Shown piece by piece: positions 22,433-31,311 of a DNA stretch of 32,136 bases. Location of the stretch: assembly GCA_004556925.1 (NCBI GenBank), contig SFFI01000019.1, forward strand, positions 1 to 32,136. The letters run 5' to 3'. The stretch is from Clostridiales bacterium (lineage in GTDB: Bacteria; Bacillota; Clostridia; Saccharofermentanales; DTU023). Under the pieces are notes generated by a model that saw nothing but the letters and a program-made list of their open reading frames with translations, was not told the DNA's origin and did no database searches. How positions within the stretch are numbered: position 1 is the stretch's first letter; each line of letters begins with the position of its first letter. A program made the position numbers and the translations under genes.

Positions 22433-24619
22433 TTATTCCAGGTACATATCATAAATATCATTGTACCAATCCCACATGGGTGTAGGTTCATGGCCATGTA
22501 CACGGTTGGTGAAGAAGGTGTGGTAGTCATTAGCGTACAGAGGGATATTAGGCAGGTTGGCGTTATACCAGCGTTGGAAAGCCACCCAGCCGTCTTCCCA
22601 GGTATCCACATCGGTAGGATCAGCAAGGCGCATGGTTACCAGGATCTCATCCAGCTCAGGGCTGTTGACGCGGTCGTTGTTAGAACCAACACCAATCTGA
22701 GAAGAGTGGTAGGCATAGTATTTATCATCTGGGATAGAGAAGCCAGTACCCATGTTGAAGCAAGAGGCGACATCAGTTGTGTCGGCTGGAGCCTCGCCAT
22801 AGTAAACGTCCAAGAGGGTAGCAAAGTCTACAGGGTTAACGATGTAGTTCATGCCAACACGCTTAGCGTTATCAGGCAACATAACCTGGATGAGGTTGGT
22901 GGTCTCAATGCCAGAAGCACCGTAGTGGATAACGCGGAGTTCGTTGCCTTCAGCATCATAACGCCAGTAGTCAAAGTTTTCTTTGTCGTTATCGTAGGCT
23001 TCCTGAGCTTTTGCAGGATCCCAAGGAGTTACGCCGTCTTTTTCAAAGGTGTAAGGAGTGGTATCCAGAGCTTCATTGGCCTTATCAGCGTTCAAGGTAT
23101 AGTGGATCCAAGATTCATCAGATTCCAGCTCATCGCCACGGTCAACATATTCAAATTGGTCAATACCAAAGCAGCCGTCCACTACCAGACCATAACCACC
23201 AGAAACGGTAGATACAAATTCATCACGGTCGATGGAGTAAGCAATGGCTTGGCGTACGCCCGGATATTGGGTGGGGCTGTAGTCGTTACGGATGGAAAGA
23301 ACGCCATAACCGTTACGAGGGTAGTTAGCGAAAGAAACTTTGTCAGGATTGTCCTTACCTTTGTTGATCTTAGAAGCTTCGGTGAAGCCAGGAACCAAGT
23401 CAATGTAACCAGCAATGAGGAAGTCCATATCCAAAGCAGAGTTAACAGTTTGGACAATGATATTCTTGATGGTCGGGAGTTTACCATTTCTGTCACCCTT
23501 ATGCTCAGGGTTCAGGGTAACTTTGACCATGCGGTTAGCATATTCGACAAACTGGTAAGGTCCGCAGGTGACATCAGGCTTAAAGCGATAGTTATAAGCA
23601 ACGTCTAAGGCAGCTTCAGTCATGAGGGATTCCAGGGGATCCATCTCAATGGCGCCGGACTCTAAGTCATCTACGTATTGTTTGGCGTCGTCAACAGCTT
23701 GCTGCAGTTCAGCCAAATATTCTTCTTCCTCTTTGACGTCACCAGCAGAAATGCCGGGCAGACCGCCTTCTTCGACTTCTGCATCTTCGCCAGCGGCTTC
23801 AGCCTGGCTAGCCTTGTAGTCTTCCCACCAGGCTTGCTCTTCAGCCAGTGCATCTTCGGCTTCAGTGACTTTGTAGCCTGCGTTCTCCACGATGGAAGCT
23901 TTGTCTGCGTCCGTTACTTCATAGCCTTCTTTTACAACCAATTCGTTATCTACAACATTCAGGTTAGGAGCATAACGATGGATGGGGGTAGGGCTGGAAG
24001 CAACCATGACAGTTTCGTAGAAGTAAGGGAGTTTTTCAGCTTTCAGAGTGATGGAGAAAGTATAGTCATCAATCAGCTTAACGCCTTCAAATACGCGGGT
24101 GTCGCCGTTATGGTATTCATCAAAACCAACAAAGTCTTCACCGGACATGGAGTTGTTGGCACCTTGGGCCATCCATTCGGGAGAAGCTAAGAAGAACGCA
24201 CCAAAGACATAGTCTAAGGCCGTGATGGGTTCTCCATCATTCCACTTGAGGTCATCTACGAGGTGGAAGGTGTAGGTTTTAGTACCGTCTTCATTCTCAG
24301 TTACTTCGGGCTCTTGTGTAGTAACGGTGGGGTTCAGGATATATTGGCCTGATTCATCAGGGAAGTAGGTTGCATAACCCGCTTCACCACCATAGTTACC
24401 GAGCAGGTATTTAACGTAAACGTCATAAGAAGAGTTACCGAAACCGTTGATATAGTCAGCATTGAGTTCCGGAGCACCCACAACCAGGGTGTCGGCATCT
24501 GTCATGACTTGTTCGGGCTCTTCCAGCTCTGCGGTTTCTTCAGCAAATACGGGGGTTGCGAGGGCAACCATGCCGAACAGCATGACGAAAGCCAGCAAAC
24601 TAGCTAAAAGTTTTTTCAT
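22433..24619 (-). CDS. oppA: Oligopeptide-type substrate-binding protein OppA, non-lipoprotein, with acidic insert
   Basis: A 728-aa extracellular solute-binding protein of family 5. The signal peptide is MKKLLASLLAFVMLFGMV...VFA with a likely cut before EE at about residue 26; there is no lipobox cysteine, unlike most Gram-positive OppA. Family features include TYTFHLVDDLKWNDGEPITALDYVF (115-139) and YPGVRQAIAYSIDRDEF further on. An insert at about 228-335 is very acidic and predicted helical (KEEEEYLAELQQAVDDAK), splitting the domain before the conserved FKPDVTCGPYQF. ATG 24619 follows GGAGG by ten nt; an in-frame start at 24652 would place residues before the signal peptide. First gene of the operon, with its own promoter. 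Confidence 0.92.
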   Translation of the reverse strand: MKKLLASLLAFVMLFGMVALATPVFAEETAELEEPEQVMTDADTLVVGAPELNADYINGFGNSSYDVYVKYLLGNYGGEAGYATYFPDESGQYILNPTVTTQEPEVTENEDGTKTYTFHLVDDLKWNDGEPITALDYVFGAFFLASPEWMAQGANNSMSGEDFVGFDEYHNGDTRVFEGVKLIDDYTFSITLKAEKLPYFYETVMVASSPTPIHRYAPNLNVVDNELVVKEGYEVTDADKASIVENAGYKVTEAEDALAEEQAWWEDYKASQAEAAGEDAEVEEGGLPGISAGDVKEEEEYLAELQQAVDDAKQYVDDLESGAIEMDPLESLMTEAALDVAYNYRFKPDVTCGPYQFVEYANRMVKVTLNPEHKGDRNGKLPTIKNIIVQTVNSALDMDFLIAGYIDLVPGFTEASKINKGKDNPDKVSFANYPRNGYGVLSIRNDYSPTQYPGVRQAIAYSIDRDEFVSTVSGGYGLVVDGCFGIDQFEYVDRGDELESDESWIHYTLNADKANEALDTTPYTFEKDGVTPWDPAKAQEAYDNDKENFDYWRYDAEGNELRVIHYGASGIETTNLIQVMLPDNAKRVGMNYIVNPVDFATLLDVYYGEAPADTTDVASCFNMGTGFSIPDDKYYAYHSSQIGVGSNNDRVNSPELDEILVTMRLADPTDVDTWEDGWVAFQRWYNANLPNIPLYANDYHTFFTNRVHGHEPTPMWDWYNDIYDMYLE

Positions 24620-24701
24620 GTTTGAGAATCCTCCATTTTTTGTTCTGTGCAAGGAGCAAGGCGAATCTCGCTTGTTGCAGTTTTCCTCGCGTTTGCTGGT
24701 C

Positions 24702-24731
24702 AGTATAGCATTATAGAGTGCACAACTTCAA
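24702..24731 (-). promoter_or_regulatory. Promoter of the opp operon
   Basis: Minus strand TTGAAG (24726-24731), 18-nt spacer, TATACT (24702-24707) with TGC before it (extended -10). A second TATAAT lies ten nt upstream without a matching -35. Confidence 0.55.
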
Positions 24732-24796
24732 GTAAATAGGTCCAAATAATTTGCACAAATTACCAACAAATGTAGGCAAGATCACCTTATTAATGA

Positions 24797-24831
24797 AATC
24801 GTCCGCCTAAGCAACTGCTTGGCGGACGATT
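24797..24831 (-). terminator. Terminator of ftsH (end of the rpsF-ftsH gene run)
   Basis: A strong stem AATCGTCCGCC/GGCGGACGATT extended by AAGC/GCTT with one bulged base, and a 4-nt loop; minus-strand tail TTTCATTAAT. Confidence 0.75.
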
Positions 24832-24872
24832 GTCTGCTGATCTTATACGACGATTGTCTGCTGATCTTATAC
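24825..24872. repeat. Perfect 24-bp tandem duplication
   Basis: The 24 nt at 24825-24848 are repeated exactly at 24849-24872. The first copy begins inside the 3' arm of the ftsH terminator, so it looks like a recent slippage or duplication event in the intergenic gap. Confidence 0.9.
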
Positions 24873-24917
24873 TTTGAAGCCGGCATTAATTCCCAGACGC
24901 CAACTTCTTAATTGTGT

Positions 24918-26903
24918 TTAATCTTCCTGATCTTCTTCCCTACTCTTTTCTGATTCGCCACTGTTATCCGATTCGCTACTCATTTCTGATTCGCTACTCT
25001 TTTCCGATGGCTTGCCCAATTCGGCTAATTCAGAAATAAAGATCCGGTCTTCTCCACCCTTGGGCGGTTTATAGTTCTTAGCGTATTGCTGATAAATCTC
25101 CTCAAATTCAGGCCCCTCAATCTTCTCTTTAGCCAGCAAGGTCTCTGCTAATTGGTGTAGCAACACATCCTCACTTTTCAGCAGATCAAGGGTATCTTGA
25201 TAGGCCTTACCCAAAATGCGCGTGACTTCCTCGTCAATCGCGGCTGCGGTTTGCTCGGAATATTGCTTCGTATGGCCATAGTCCATACCCACAAAAACCT
25301 CGCCGTCATCTTGGGTCACGAAGAGGCCCATTCGATCAGTCATGCCATATTTGGAAACCATCTCCCGGGCGGTAGCATTACACTTTTGCAGGTCATCCGA
25401 GGCTCCCGTGCTAATATCTGCCTGGGTCAATTCTTCTGCGGCCCGGCCGCCCAAACCAATCATAATGTTTTTATAAAGATTGTGTTTGGTCTCAAAGGAG
25501 ATATCTTCATGGGGCTTGTAGGCTGTATAGCCGCCTGCTGGGCCCGCGGGGATAATGGATACCCGCTCCACCTGCTGGCGGTCAGAAATCTGGCGGGACA
25601 CAATGGCATGGCCAGCTTCGTGGTAGGCCGTGAGATTCTTTTCCTCATCCGACATCACGCGCGACTTCTTCTCCGGTCCAAGGGCTATCTTAAAGACAGC
25701 CTCAGAAATATCGGAGTAGGTAATTTGCTTGGCCCCCTTCCGAGCTGCTAGGAGGGCAGCCTCATTCAAGAGATTCTCTAAGTCAGCCCCGGTATAACCA
25801 GGCGTGATTTTAGCGATATCTTCAAGGTCTACATTTTCAGCAATGGGCTTACCCTTGGCATGGACCTTAAGGATTTCAAAGCGGCCCTTAACATCAGGGC
25901 GATTCACGGTGATGCGGCGGTCAAAGCGGCCTGGACGGAGCAAGGCGGGGTCCAAAATATCTGGGCGGTTGGTTGCAGCCATGACAATAATGCCTTCGTT
26001 AGGCCCGAAGCCGTCCATCTCCACCAAGAGCTGGTTGAGGGTCTGCTCACGTTCATCGTGGCCACCACCCAAGCCTGCTCCCCGGTGCCGGCCTACGGCA
26101 TCAATCTCATCAATGAAAATGATGCAGGGTACTTGCTTTTTGGCATCGTTGAAGAGGTCACGCACCCGAGAGGCACCCACGCCTACAAACATTTCCACAA
26201 AGTCTGAGCCCGAAATGGTAAAGAAGGGCACGCCGGCCTCCCCTGCTACGGCACGGGCCAAGAGGGTTTTACCAGTTCCGGGAGGGCCTACGAGTAAAAT
26301 GCCCGAAGGTATCTTCGCGCCTAGGGCGGTGTATTTTTTAGGATTCTTCAGGAAGTCAACCACTTCCTGTAATTCTTCTTTCTCCTCATCCGCCCCTGCA
26401 ACATCATCAAAGGATATTTTATTATCTTGCGGATTAGATTTTTTGGCCCGAGAACGGCCAAAGTTCATGGCAGACCGGCCATCCTGGTTGCGGCTGACAA
26501 AAGAAATATAGACAAAGAAGACCATGGACCCAATCATGAGGACCAGTAAGACGACATTGAACATGCCAGATAAGTCCGCAGGTTGCGTGTAGTCGAAGGA
26601 CTCAATTTTGTCTTCAGCTAAAGCCTTCTGCAGGAGACGGTGATACTGGGGCACCATAAGGGGAGAAACCGTCTTGCTAAAGGTCATGGGCGCTTGGTTG
26701 CGGTCCATGCGCATGACAATTTGCAGTTCATTGCCGTTAATAACGACGGACTTCACCCTGCCTTCGGCAATATCCGCCTCCATGGACGAAAGCACTCGTT
26801 GGTCAGGCTGGTTGAGCTTGGTCATAAACATAGAGGACAAGAGAATAGCAACAATCAATATGATGTAAAAGGACAGGCCATTTTTAGGTCTGGATTTATT
26901 CAT
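24918..26903 (-). CDS. ftsH: ATP-dependent zinc metalloprotease FtsH
   Basis: A 661-aa membrane-anchored AAA protease that degrades membrane and regulatory proteins. TM1 is at about 10-28, extracytoplasmic domain about 29-110, TM2 about 114-135. The AAA domain has GPPGTGKT (206-213), IIFIDEID (261-268) and the second region of homology ATNRPDILDPALLRPGRFDR. The zinc site is HEAGH (428-432). The C-terminal 35 residues are a Ser/Glu-rich repetitive tail (SSESEMSSESDNSGESEKS). I start it at ATG 26903, which overlaps the hpt stop by 8 nt and has AAGGAGGG upstream, not at 26927. Confidence 0.97.
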   Translation of the reverse strand: MNKSRPKNGLSFYIILIVAILLSSMFMTKLNQPDQRVLSSMEADIAEGRVKSVVINGNELQIVMRMDRNQAPMTFSKTVSPLMVPQYHRLLQKALAEDKIESFDYTQPADLSGMFNVVLLVLMIGSMVFFVYISFVSRNQDGRSAMNFGRSRAKKSNPQDNKISFDDVAGADEEKEELQEVVDFLKNPKKYTALGAKIPSGILLVGPPGTGKTLLARAVAGEAGVPFFTISGSDFVEMFVGVGASRVRDLFNDAKKQVPCIIFIDEIDAVGRHRGAGLGGGHDEREQTLNQLLVEMDGFGPNEGIIVMAATNRPDILDPALLRPGRFDRRITVNRPDVKGRFEILKVHAKGKPIAENVDLEDIAKITPGYTGADLENLLNEAALLAARKGAKQITYSDISEAVFKIALGPEKKSRVMSDEEKNLTAYHEAGHAIVSRQISDRQQVERVSIIPAGPAGGYTAYKPHEDISFETKHNLYKNIMIGLGGRAAEELTQADISTGASDDLQKCNATAREMVSKYGMTDRMGLFVTQDDGEVFVGMDYGHTKQYSEQTAAAIDEEVTRILGKAYQDTLDLLKSEDVLLHQLAETLLAKEKIEGPEFEEIYQQYAKNYKPPKGGEDRIFISELAELGKPSEKSSESEMSSESDNSGESEKSREEDQED

Positions 26904-27441
26904 CCTGGCCCTCCTTGCCATCGTCACCCAGCACTGCCAGATAAGGCAGGTTGCGATAACGTTGCTGATAGTCTAGGCCATAGCCCACGACAAAAGCATT
27001 GGGGATAGCCTGGCCAACATACTCCACAGCTACCGCTACCTGGCGGCAATCCGGCTTATCAAAAGCGGAGCAGACCCGTAGGCTGGCGGGCCCCCGATCG
27101 GTAAAGAGCTCGCGTAGGTAATTAAGGGTAAGCCCTGTATCAACGATGTCCTCCACCAAAATGACATGTTTACCGGTCACGTCGTGATCTGTATCCTTGA
27201 CGATTTTGACGACGCCAGTAGACTTGGTACCCTGGTAGGAGGAAACGGAAATAAAGTCAATTTCCACTGGGAAATCGAGCTGCCGGATAAGGTCAGACAT
27301 GAAGACCACCGAGCCGCGCAGGACACCTATAATCACAACTTGCTTACCAGCATAATCATGATTCAATTGTGCGCCCAGGCGCTCTACCATAGCCTTTATC
27401 TCAGACTCAGTTATCAATGTTTCTGCAATATATTTACTCAT
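26896..27441 (-). CDS. hpt: Hypoxanthine phosphoribosyltransferase
   Basis: A 181-aa cytosolic purine-salvage enzyme that makes IMP or GMP from hypoxanthine or guanine and PRPP. The PRPP-binding loop VEDIVDTGLT (96-105), VLRGSVVFMSDL (40-51) and FISVSSYQ (63-70) are diagnostic. I choose ATG 27441 (MSKYIAETLI), with AAAGGTGG upstream, over ATG 27471, which has no such site. The tilS-hpt-ftsH order is conserved in Bacillota. Confidence 0.96.
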   Translation of the reverse strand: MSKYIAETLITESEIKAMVERLGAQLNHDYAGKQVVIIGVLRGSVVFMSDLIRQLDFPVEIDFISVSSYQGTKSTGVVKIVKDTDHDVTGKHVILVEDIVDTGLTLNYLRELFTDRGPASLRVCSAFDKPDCRQVAVAVEYVGQAIPNAFVVGYGLDYQQRYRNLPYLAVLGDDGKEGQDE

Positions 27442-27517
27442 AGCGTATATACCACCTTTAACGAGGCCCATTATAGCAAGCTAAATAGGGCTCTACCACT
27501 CTATTAGCAGGTGAATT

Positions 27518-28573
27518 TTATTTGATCACCCTTGTTACCTGTCCCAGGTAGCCCTGGATCCCAAAAGTGAGGCCCTGGCCCAGATCAAAGGAGGCCCGGC
27601 CCGGCAAGTTAGCCAAGGCCTTCGCGATTTGCCCATATTGTTTTTGGCCCAGGGTAAAGGGCGTGTTGGGCAGGGATTCCTGAAAAAACAGCTGTAGAAT
27701 ACGGTAGTGCAAACCCTGGGGCCAAGCCGTTAAGGTCTTGAGGTTGAGCTGGTCTGCAGACTCCAAGCGACAAGCTGCAAGCGCCATAGCCGCCGTTTGT
27801 TCCAAGGCTTGACGCTCAGCCCGCAGGCTTTCGGTAAATTTACGGACCTGTGGGCCAGGATCATAAGTCAGAGCAGCCCTCCAAGCGGGTACAACCTCTA
27901 GTCTCAGGCGGTTGCGTAGATAAATATCTTCCGCATTAGAGTGATCCCTATAGTAAGTCAGGCCTCTGTGATCCAGGAAGGTGCGAATCTCTTGGCTGGT
28001 CAAGCCCAGCAAGGGTCTAACGATACGACCATCAAAAGAAGGCATAGAGGTCAAACCATCCGGGCCACTGCCTCGGCCAAGATTAATGAGAACCGTCTCC
28101 AAGAGGTCGTCTTGGTTGTGGCCTAGGGCCAAGATAGGCGTATCGTGTGAATTCGGCCCAATCGGCTGCTTGTCTGCTTCCTTAACCAATTGGTCGAGGG
28201 TGTTCTGAAAAAATTGGTGCCGGGCAGCACGAGCCGCTTCCTCGATGCCTGCCTGGCGTTGGCTGGCCATGGCCCGGACATCCGCAGTCCCGCTATAAAA
28301 AGGCAGCTGCCACTTTTCTGCAAAGTCCGCAAGTCCGAGCGTTTCTTCCGCATCCACTTCCGGCCGCAACTGGTGGTTAAAATGGGCTAAAGCCAGCTGG
28401 CACCCCTCTCGTGCCCGCAGCCAAAGCAAAAAGTAGGCCAGGAACATGGAGTCCGGCCCACCGGAAATGCCCAGGAGAAAATGGGCTTGCGGTCCCAGAG
28501 ACAATTGTTGTTTGAGCTCCTGCCTTAGGTCCCTAAAAAGGCCAGTATGTTCCTGAAAGTCCGGCCAAGACAT
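27518..28573 (-). CDS. tilS: tRNA(Ile)-lysidine synthase TilS
   Basis: A 351-aa enzyme that changes C34 of tRNA-Ile(CAU) to lysidine with ATP and lysine, so that AUA is read as Ile. The PP-loop is SGGPDS (37-42). LALAHFNHQLRPEVDAEE, LALGHNQDDLLETVLINL and GIVDPLL-like IVRPLLGLTSQEIRTFL follow in the family order. It is shorter than the B. subtilis type and seems to have only part of the C-terminal tRNA-binding domains. ATG 28573 overlaps the dnaB stop by one nt (TAATG). Confidence 0.94.
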   Translation of the reverse strand: MSWPDFQEHTGLFRDLRQELKQQLSLGPQAHFLLGISGGPDSMFLAYFLLWLRAREGCQLALAHFNHQLRPEVDAEETLGLADFAEKWQLPFYSGTADVRAMASQRQAGIEEAARAARHQFFQNTLDQLVKEADKQPIGPNSHDTPILALGHNQDDLLETVLINLGRGSGPDGLTSMPSFDGRIVRPLLGLTSQEIRTFLDHRGLTYYRDHSNAEDIYLRNRLRLEVVPAWRAALTYDPGPQVRKFTESLRAERQALEQTAAMALAACRLESADQLNLKTLTAWPQGLHYRILQLFFQESLPNTPFTLGQKQYGQIAKALANLPGRASFDLGQGLTFGIQGYLGQVTRVIK

Positions 28574-29973
28574 TAGAAGGGAGGCGCCTGAAGGCCCTTA
28601 AGGCGATTATCTAATTCGTAGAAGAGGGTGACTTCAGGTCTCCAACCCAGCTCTACTGAGCCCGTTTCGCCATGGCGGTTCTTGGCCACGATCAGCTCGG
28701 CTACGTAGGAGGCAGGTTGGTCCGTTTGTTCTGGCAGGCTCTCCACTTCCCTGCCCTCTAAAGCAGCGTAATAGTCATCCCGATAGAGGAAAAGCACCAC
28801 GTCTGCATCCTGTTCTATAGCACCAGAATCTCGGAGGTCAGACAGCATAGGCCGCTTGTTGGACCGGGCTTCACAGTTGCGGCTGAGCTGGGATAGGGCA
28901 ATCACCGGACAGTTCAGTTCTCTTGCCATAATCTTCAGTGACCGGGAAATATCGGATATTTCTTGCTGGCGGTTATCCTGACGCCGCCGGTCCGAGGTCA
29001 TGAGCTGGAGATAGTCTACTATAACCAAACCTAATTGAGGTTCTTTCAACTTGAGCTCGCGGCAGCGGGCCAGCATTTCTTGAGGACCCAAACCGGACCG
29101 GTCATTAATATAGATAGGCGTGCCATAAAATTCCGTCGAGGATCTCGCTAGGCTTTCCCACTCATCTGGGCTAAGCTTGGCAGAGTTGACTTTACTAGAG
29201 TCAATCGTCGCGTAGGTAGATAAAAAGCGGGTCGAGACCTCTTCCTTAGACATTTCCAAGGAAAAAATCGCCGTTGGCACCGCGTAGGTAGAAGCCACAC
29301 GTTGGGCAATATTAAAGGCGAAGGCGGATTTACCCATACCAGGTCTCGCCGCGAGAATGATCAACGAGCCCTTGCGCAGGCCACCAATTTTCTGGTCTAG
29401 GCTGGGATAGCCAGTATGCTGCAAGGGAGGCTTATCCTCATTGGCCATTTTGATCAGCTCATTGTAGCGGGCAAAGATAACCTCGCCCACCTTGCTGAAA
29501 CTGGTATTTTCAGATGCATCACGGATTTCTTCTAAACGTTTGGCCGCCAGAGAAATCAGCTCGTCGGTATTGGCCTCTTCGCCGTAAGCCAACCCCTGGA
29601 GTTCGCGGAATGACTTGATCAGTCTACGCAAGCGGGATTTTTCCGCCACGATGTCAATATAGTATTCGGCATTATGGGGCGAAACAAAGGAGGAGAGGTC
29701 ACTCAAAACCTGCACGCCTCCCACCTTGTCCAAAAGCTTACGGGTAGCCAGATCTTCCGCTAGAGAAATTAAGTCGATAGGGGCATTTTTCTCCTGAATA
29801 TGGAGAATTGATTCGTAGATATTCTGGTGATTGGGATAATAAAAATCCTCCACCACAAGCCGAGCCATGGCGTGGTGGAGGTTTTTGTTATCCAGCAAAA
29901 TAGAGCCTAGGACAGCCTGTTCCGCTTCCAGACTGCTAGGCTCACGTTCTACAAGATTTCCCGTTTGCGCCAT
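28573..29973 (-). CDS. dnaB: Replicative DNA helicase DnaB
   Basis: A 466-aa hexameric helicase at the replication fork (called DnaC in B. subtilis). The N-terminal domain begins PSSLEAEQAVLGSILLD. The RecA-like domain has Walker A ARPGMGKSA (209-217), VIVDYLQLM (Walker B), and the Q/R region ALSQLSRNCEARSNKRPMLSDLRDSGAIEQDADVV. It ends in ELDNRLKGLQ. No intein is present. ATG 29973 overlaps the rplI stop by one nt, and tilS in turn overlaps its own stop by one nt. Confidence 0.97.
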   Translation of the reverse strand: MAQTGNLVEREPSSLEAEQAVLGSILLDNKNLHHAMARLVVEDFYYPNHQNIYESILHIQEKNAPIDLISLAEDLATRKLLDKVGGVQVLSDLSSFVSPHNAEYYIDIVAEKSRLRRLIKSFRELQGLAYGEEANTDELISLAAKRLEEIRDASENTSFSKVGEVIFARYNELIKMANEDKPPLQHTGYPSLDQKIGGLRKGSLIILAARPGMGKSAFAFNIAQRVASTYAVPTAIFSLEMSKEEVSTRFLSTYATIDSSKVNSAKLSPDEWESLARSSTEFYGTPIYINDRSGLGPQEMLARCRELKLKEPQLGLVIVDYLQLMTSDRRRQDNRQQEISDISRSLKIMARELNCPVIALSQLSRNCEARSNKRPMLSDLRDSGAIEQDADVVLFLYRDDYYAALEGREVESLPEQTDQPASYVAELIVAKNRHGETGSVELGWRPEVTLFYELDNRLKGLQAPPF

Positions 29974-30422
29974 TAGTCTTCCAGGGCCTTTAACTCAACA
30001 GTAAAGGGCACGGTGACTTCAGAGTGCAGACGGACAGTGGCCTCATATTGGCCGAGTTCTTTAATGCTATCAGGCATTTGGATATTGCGCTTGTCTACGA
30101 CAATATCTTGGTTAGCCAGCTGATCTGCCACATCTTGGTTGGTAACAGTACCGTAAATACGGCCACCCTCACCAGCTTTAACCCCGATGGTGATGATCTT
30201 GCCCTGCAAACGTTTGCCGGTTTCTTCAGCTTCTTCGAGGAGCTTCTTAGCCCGGGCAATAGCTGCTTTTTGTTTGGCCTTCACTTCATTCATATTGGCC
30301 CTTGTAGCTGCGGAAGCCAAGCCTTGAGGAATGAGGTAGTTATTGGCATAGCCGGGTTTAACTTCGATCAAGTCACCAGCCTTACCAAGTTTGGCCACAT
30401 CTTCTAAGAGTAAAACTTTCAT
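29973..30422 (-). CDS. rplI: 50S ribosomal protein L9
   Basis: A 149-aa elongated large-subunit protein. The N-terminal RNA-binding domain has KVLLLEDVAKLGKAGDLIEVKPGYANNYLIPQG, followed by a long connecting helix (about 42-75) and the C-terminal domain (GKIITIGVKAGEGGRIYGTVTNQDVA). ATG 30422 follows GGGAGG; 14 nt separate it from rpsR. It overlaps dnaB by one nt. Confidence 0.97.
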   Translation of the reverse strand: MKVLLLEDVAKLGKAGDLIEVKPGYANNYLIPQGLASAATRANMNEVKAKQKAAIARAKKLLEEAEETGKRLQGKIITIGVKAGEGGRIYGTVTNQDVADQLANQDIVVDKRNIQMPDSIKELGQYEATVRLHSEVTVPFTVELKALED

Positions 30423-30436
30423 ACAGCGGGCCTCCC

Positions 30437-30697
30437 TTATTCAGAATAAGGCATGAGGGCAACCTGTCTGGCCCTCTTAATGGCCGTTGTAACTGCTCTC
30501 TGGTGCTTGGCACAAGCCCCAGTGGTGCGGCGGGGTAGGATCTTCCCAGATTCCGCAACAAACTTTTGCAGAGTTGCGACATCCTTGTAATCTACGTGGT
30601 CCTTATGTTCGGCGCAGAACAGGCAGACTTTCCTTCTGCCACGGCGGGGGCGGAAAGACCTGCCACCCCCACGATCGCCTCGTTTATTGTTAGCCAT
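30437..30697 (-). CDS. rpsR: 30S ribosomal protein S18 (zinc-site form)
   Basis: An 86-aa small-subunit protein that pairs with S6. After a Gly/Arg-rich N-terminus, KVCLFCAEHKDHVDYKDV gives Cys-x2-Cys and TGACAKHQR gives Cys-x2-His, the metal-binding form of S18. KILPRR and TTAIKRARQVALMPY are diagnostic. ATG 30697 has AAGGAGAG upstream. It lies 48 nt after ssb. Confidence 0.97.
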   Translation of the reverse strand: MANNKRGDRGGGRSFRPRRGRRKVCLFCAEHKDHVDYKDVATLQKFVAESGKILPRRTTGACAKHQRAVTTAIKRARQVALMPYSE

Positions 30698-30745
30698 TTG
30701 GCTCTCCTTTCATCAAATCAAACACGTCAAACAAATCATCAAAAT

Positions 30746-31234
30746 TTAGAGGTCGAAAGGCAGGTAGGCATCACTGTCATCTTCAACCGGGAGGAAACCA
30801 TCACCTTCGGGAATGGGATCCTGCTTGGCTGGGCTCGGAGCCGGAGCTGAATTATTGCTGTAAGTTTGGCTGCGGTTATAAGCTTGACCGCCCGCCTGGT
30901 TAGCATAATTATTGTCAGACTTGGAATCGGCAAAGTAGACTTCATCAGCGACCACTTCGGTCATCCAATTACGTTTGCCATGCTCATCATCCCAGCTACG
31001 CACTTGGATTGAGCCCACCAGGGCAATCCTTTGGCCTTTCTGGAAGTAACGAGCCACAAAATCCGCAGTCTGCCGCCAGCAAACGATAGGGATAAAATCG
31101 GTCTCCCGCTCTCCCTGAGCATTTTTGAAACGGCGATCCACAGCTACGGTGAAGGAGCAGACAGATACGTTGTTAGAAGTTGTACGAAGTTCGGGGTCCT
31201 TGGTTAGTCTCCCCATTAAGATTGCTTTATTCAT
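30746..31234 (-). CDS. ssb: Single-stranded DNA-binding protein SSB
   Basis: A 162-aa homotetrameric OB-fold protein of replication and repair. The OB fold (1 to about 107) has MNKAILMGRLTKDPELR, FIPIVCWRQTADFVARYFQKGQRIALVGSIQ and the WMTEVVADEVYF strand. A Gly/Asn/Gln/Pro-rich linker follows. The acidic tail is EDDSDAYLPFDL: the usual C-terminal PF is followed by two more residues (DL), so the terminal Phe carboxylate that partners contact in other SSBs is not exposed. ATG 31234 has AAGGAAAG upstream. Confidence 0.96.
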   Translation of the reverse strand: MNKAILMGRLTKDPELRTTSNNVSVCSFTVAVDRRFKNAQGERETDFIPIVCWRQTADFVARYFQKGQRIALVGSIQVRSWDDEHGKRNWMTEVVADEVYFADSKSDNNYANQAGGQAYNRSQTYSNNSAPAPSPAKQDPIPEGDGFLPVEDDSDAYLPFDL

Positions 31235-31311
31235 GCTCTTTCCTTATTTTTGCTGATTTGTGGATGGCACCTAGCTACAGAGCTTAGTAGCCAGGGCACA
31301 GGCTGGGTGTC

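Noticed and set aside
22490..23608. A 372-codon open frame on the plus strand inside oppA
   Set aside because: It is antisense to a clear substrate-binding protein, with no family resemblance or ribosome-binding site.
25804..26511. A 235-codon open frame antisense to ftsH
   Set aside because: A composition artefact opposite a conserved AAA domain; no protein features.
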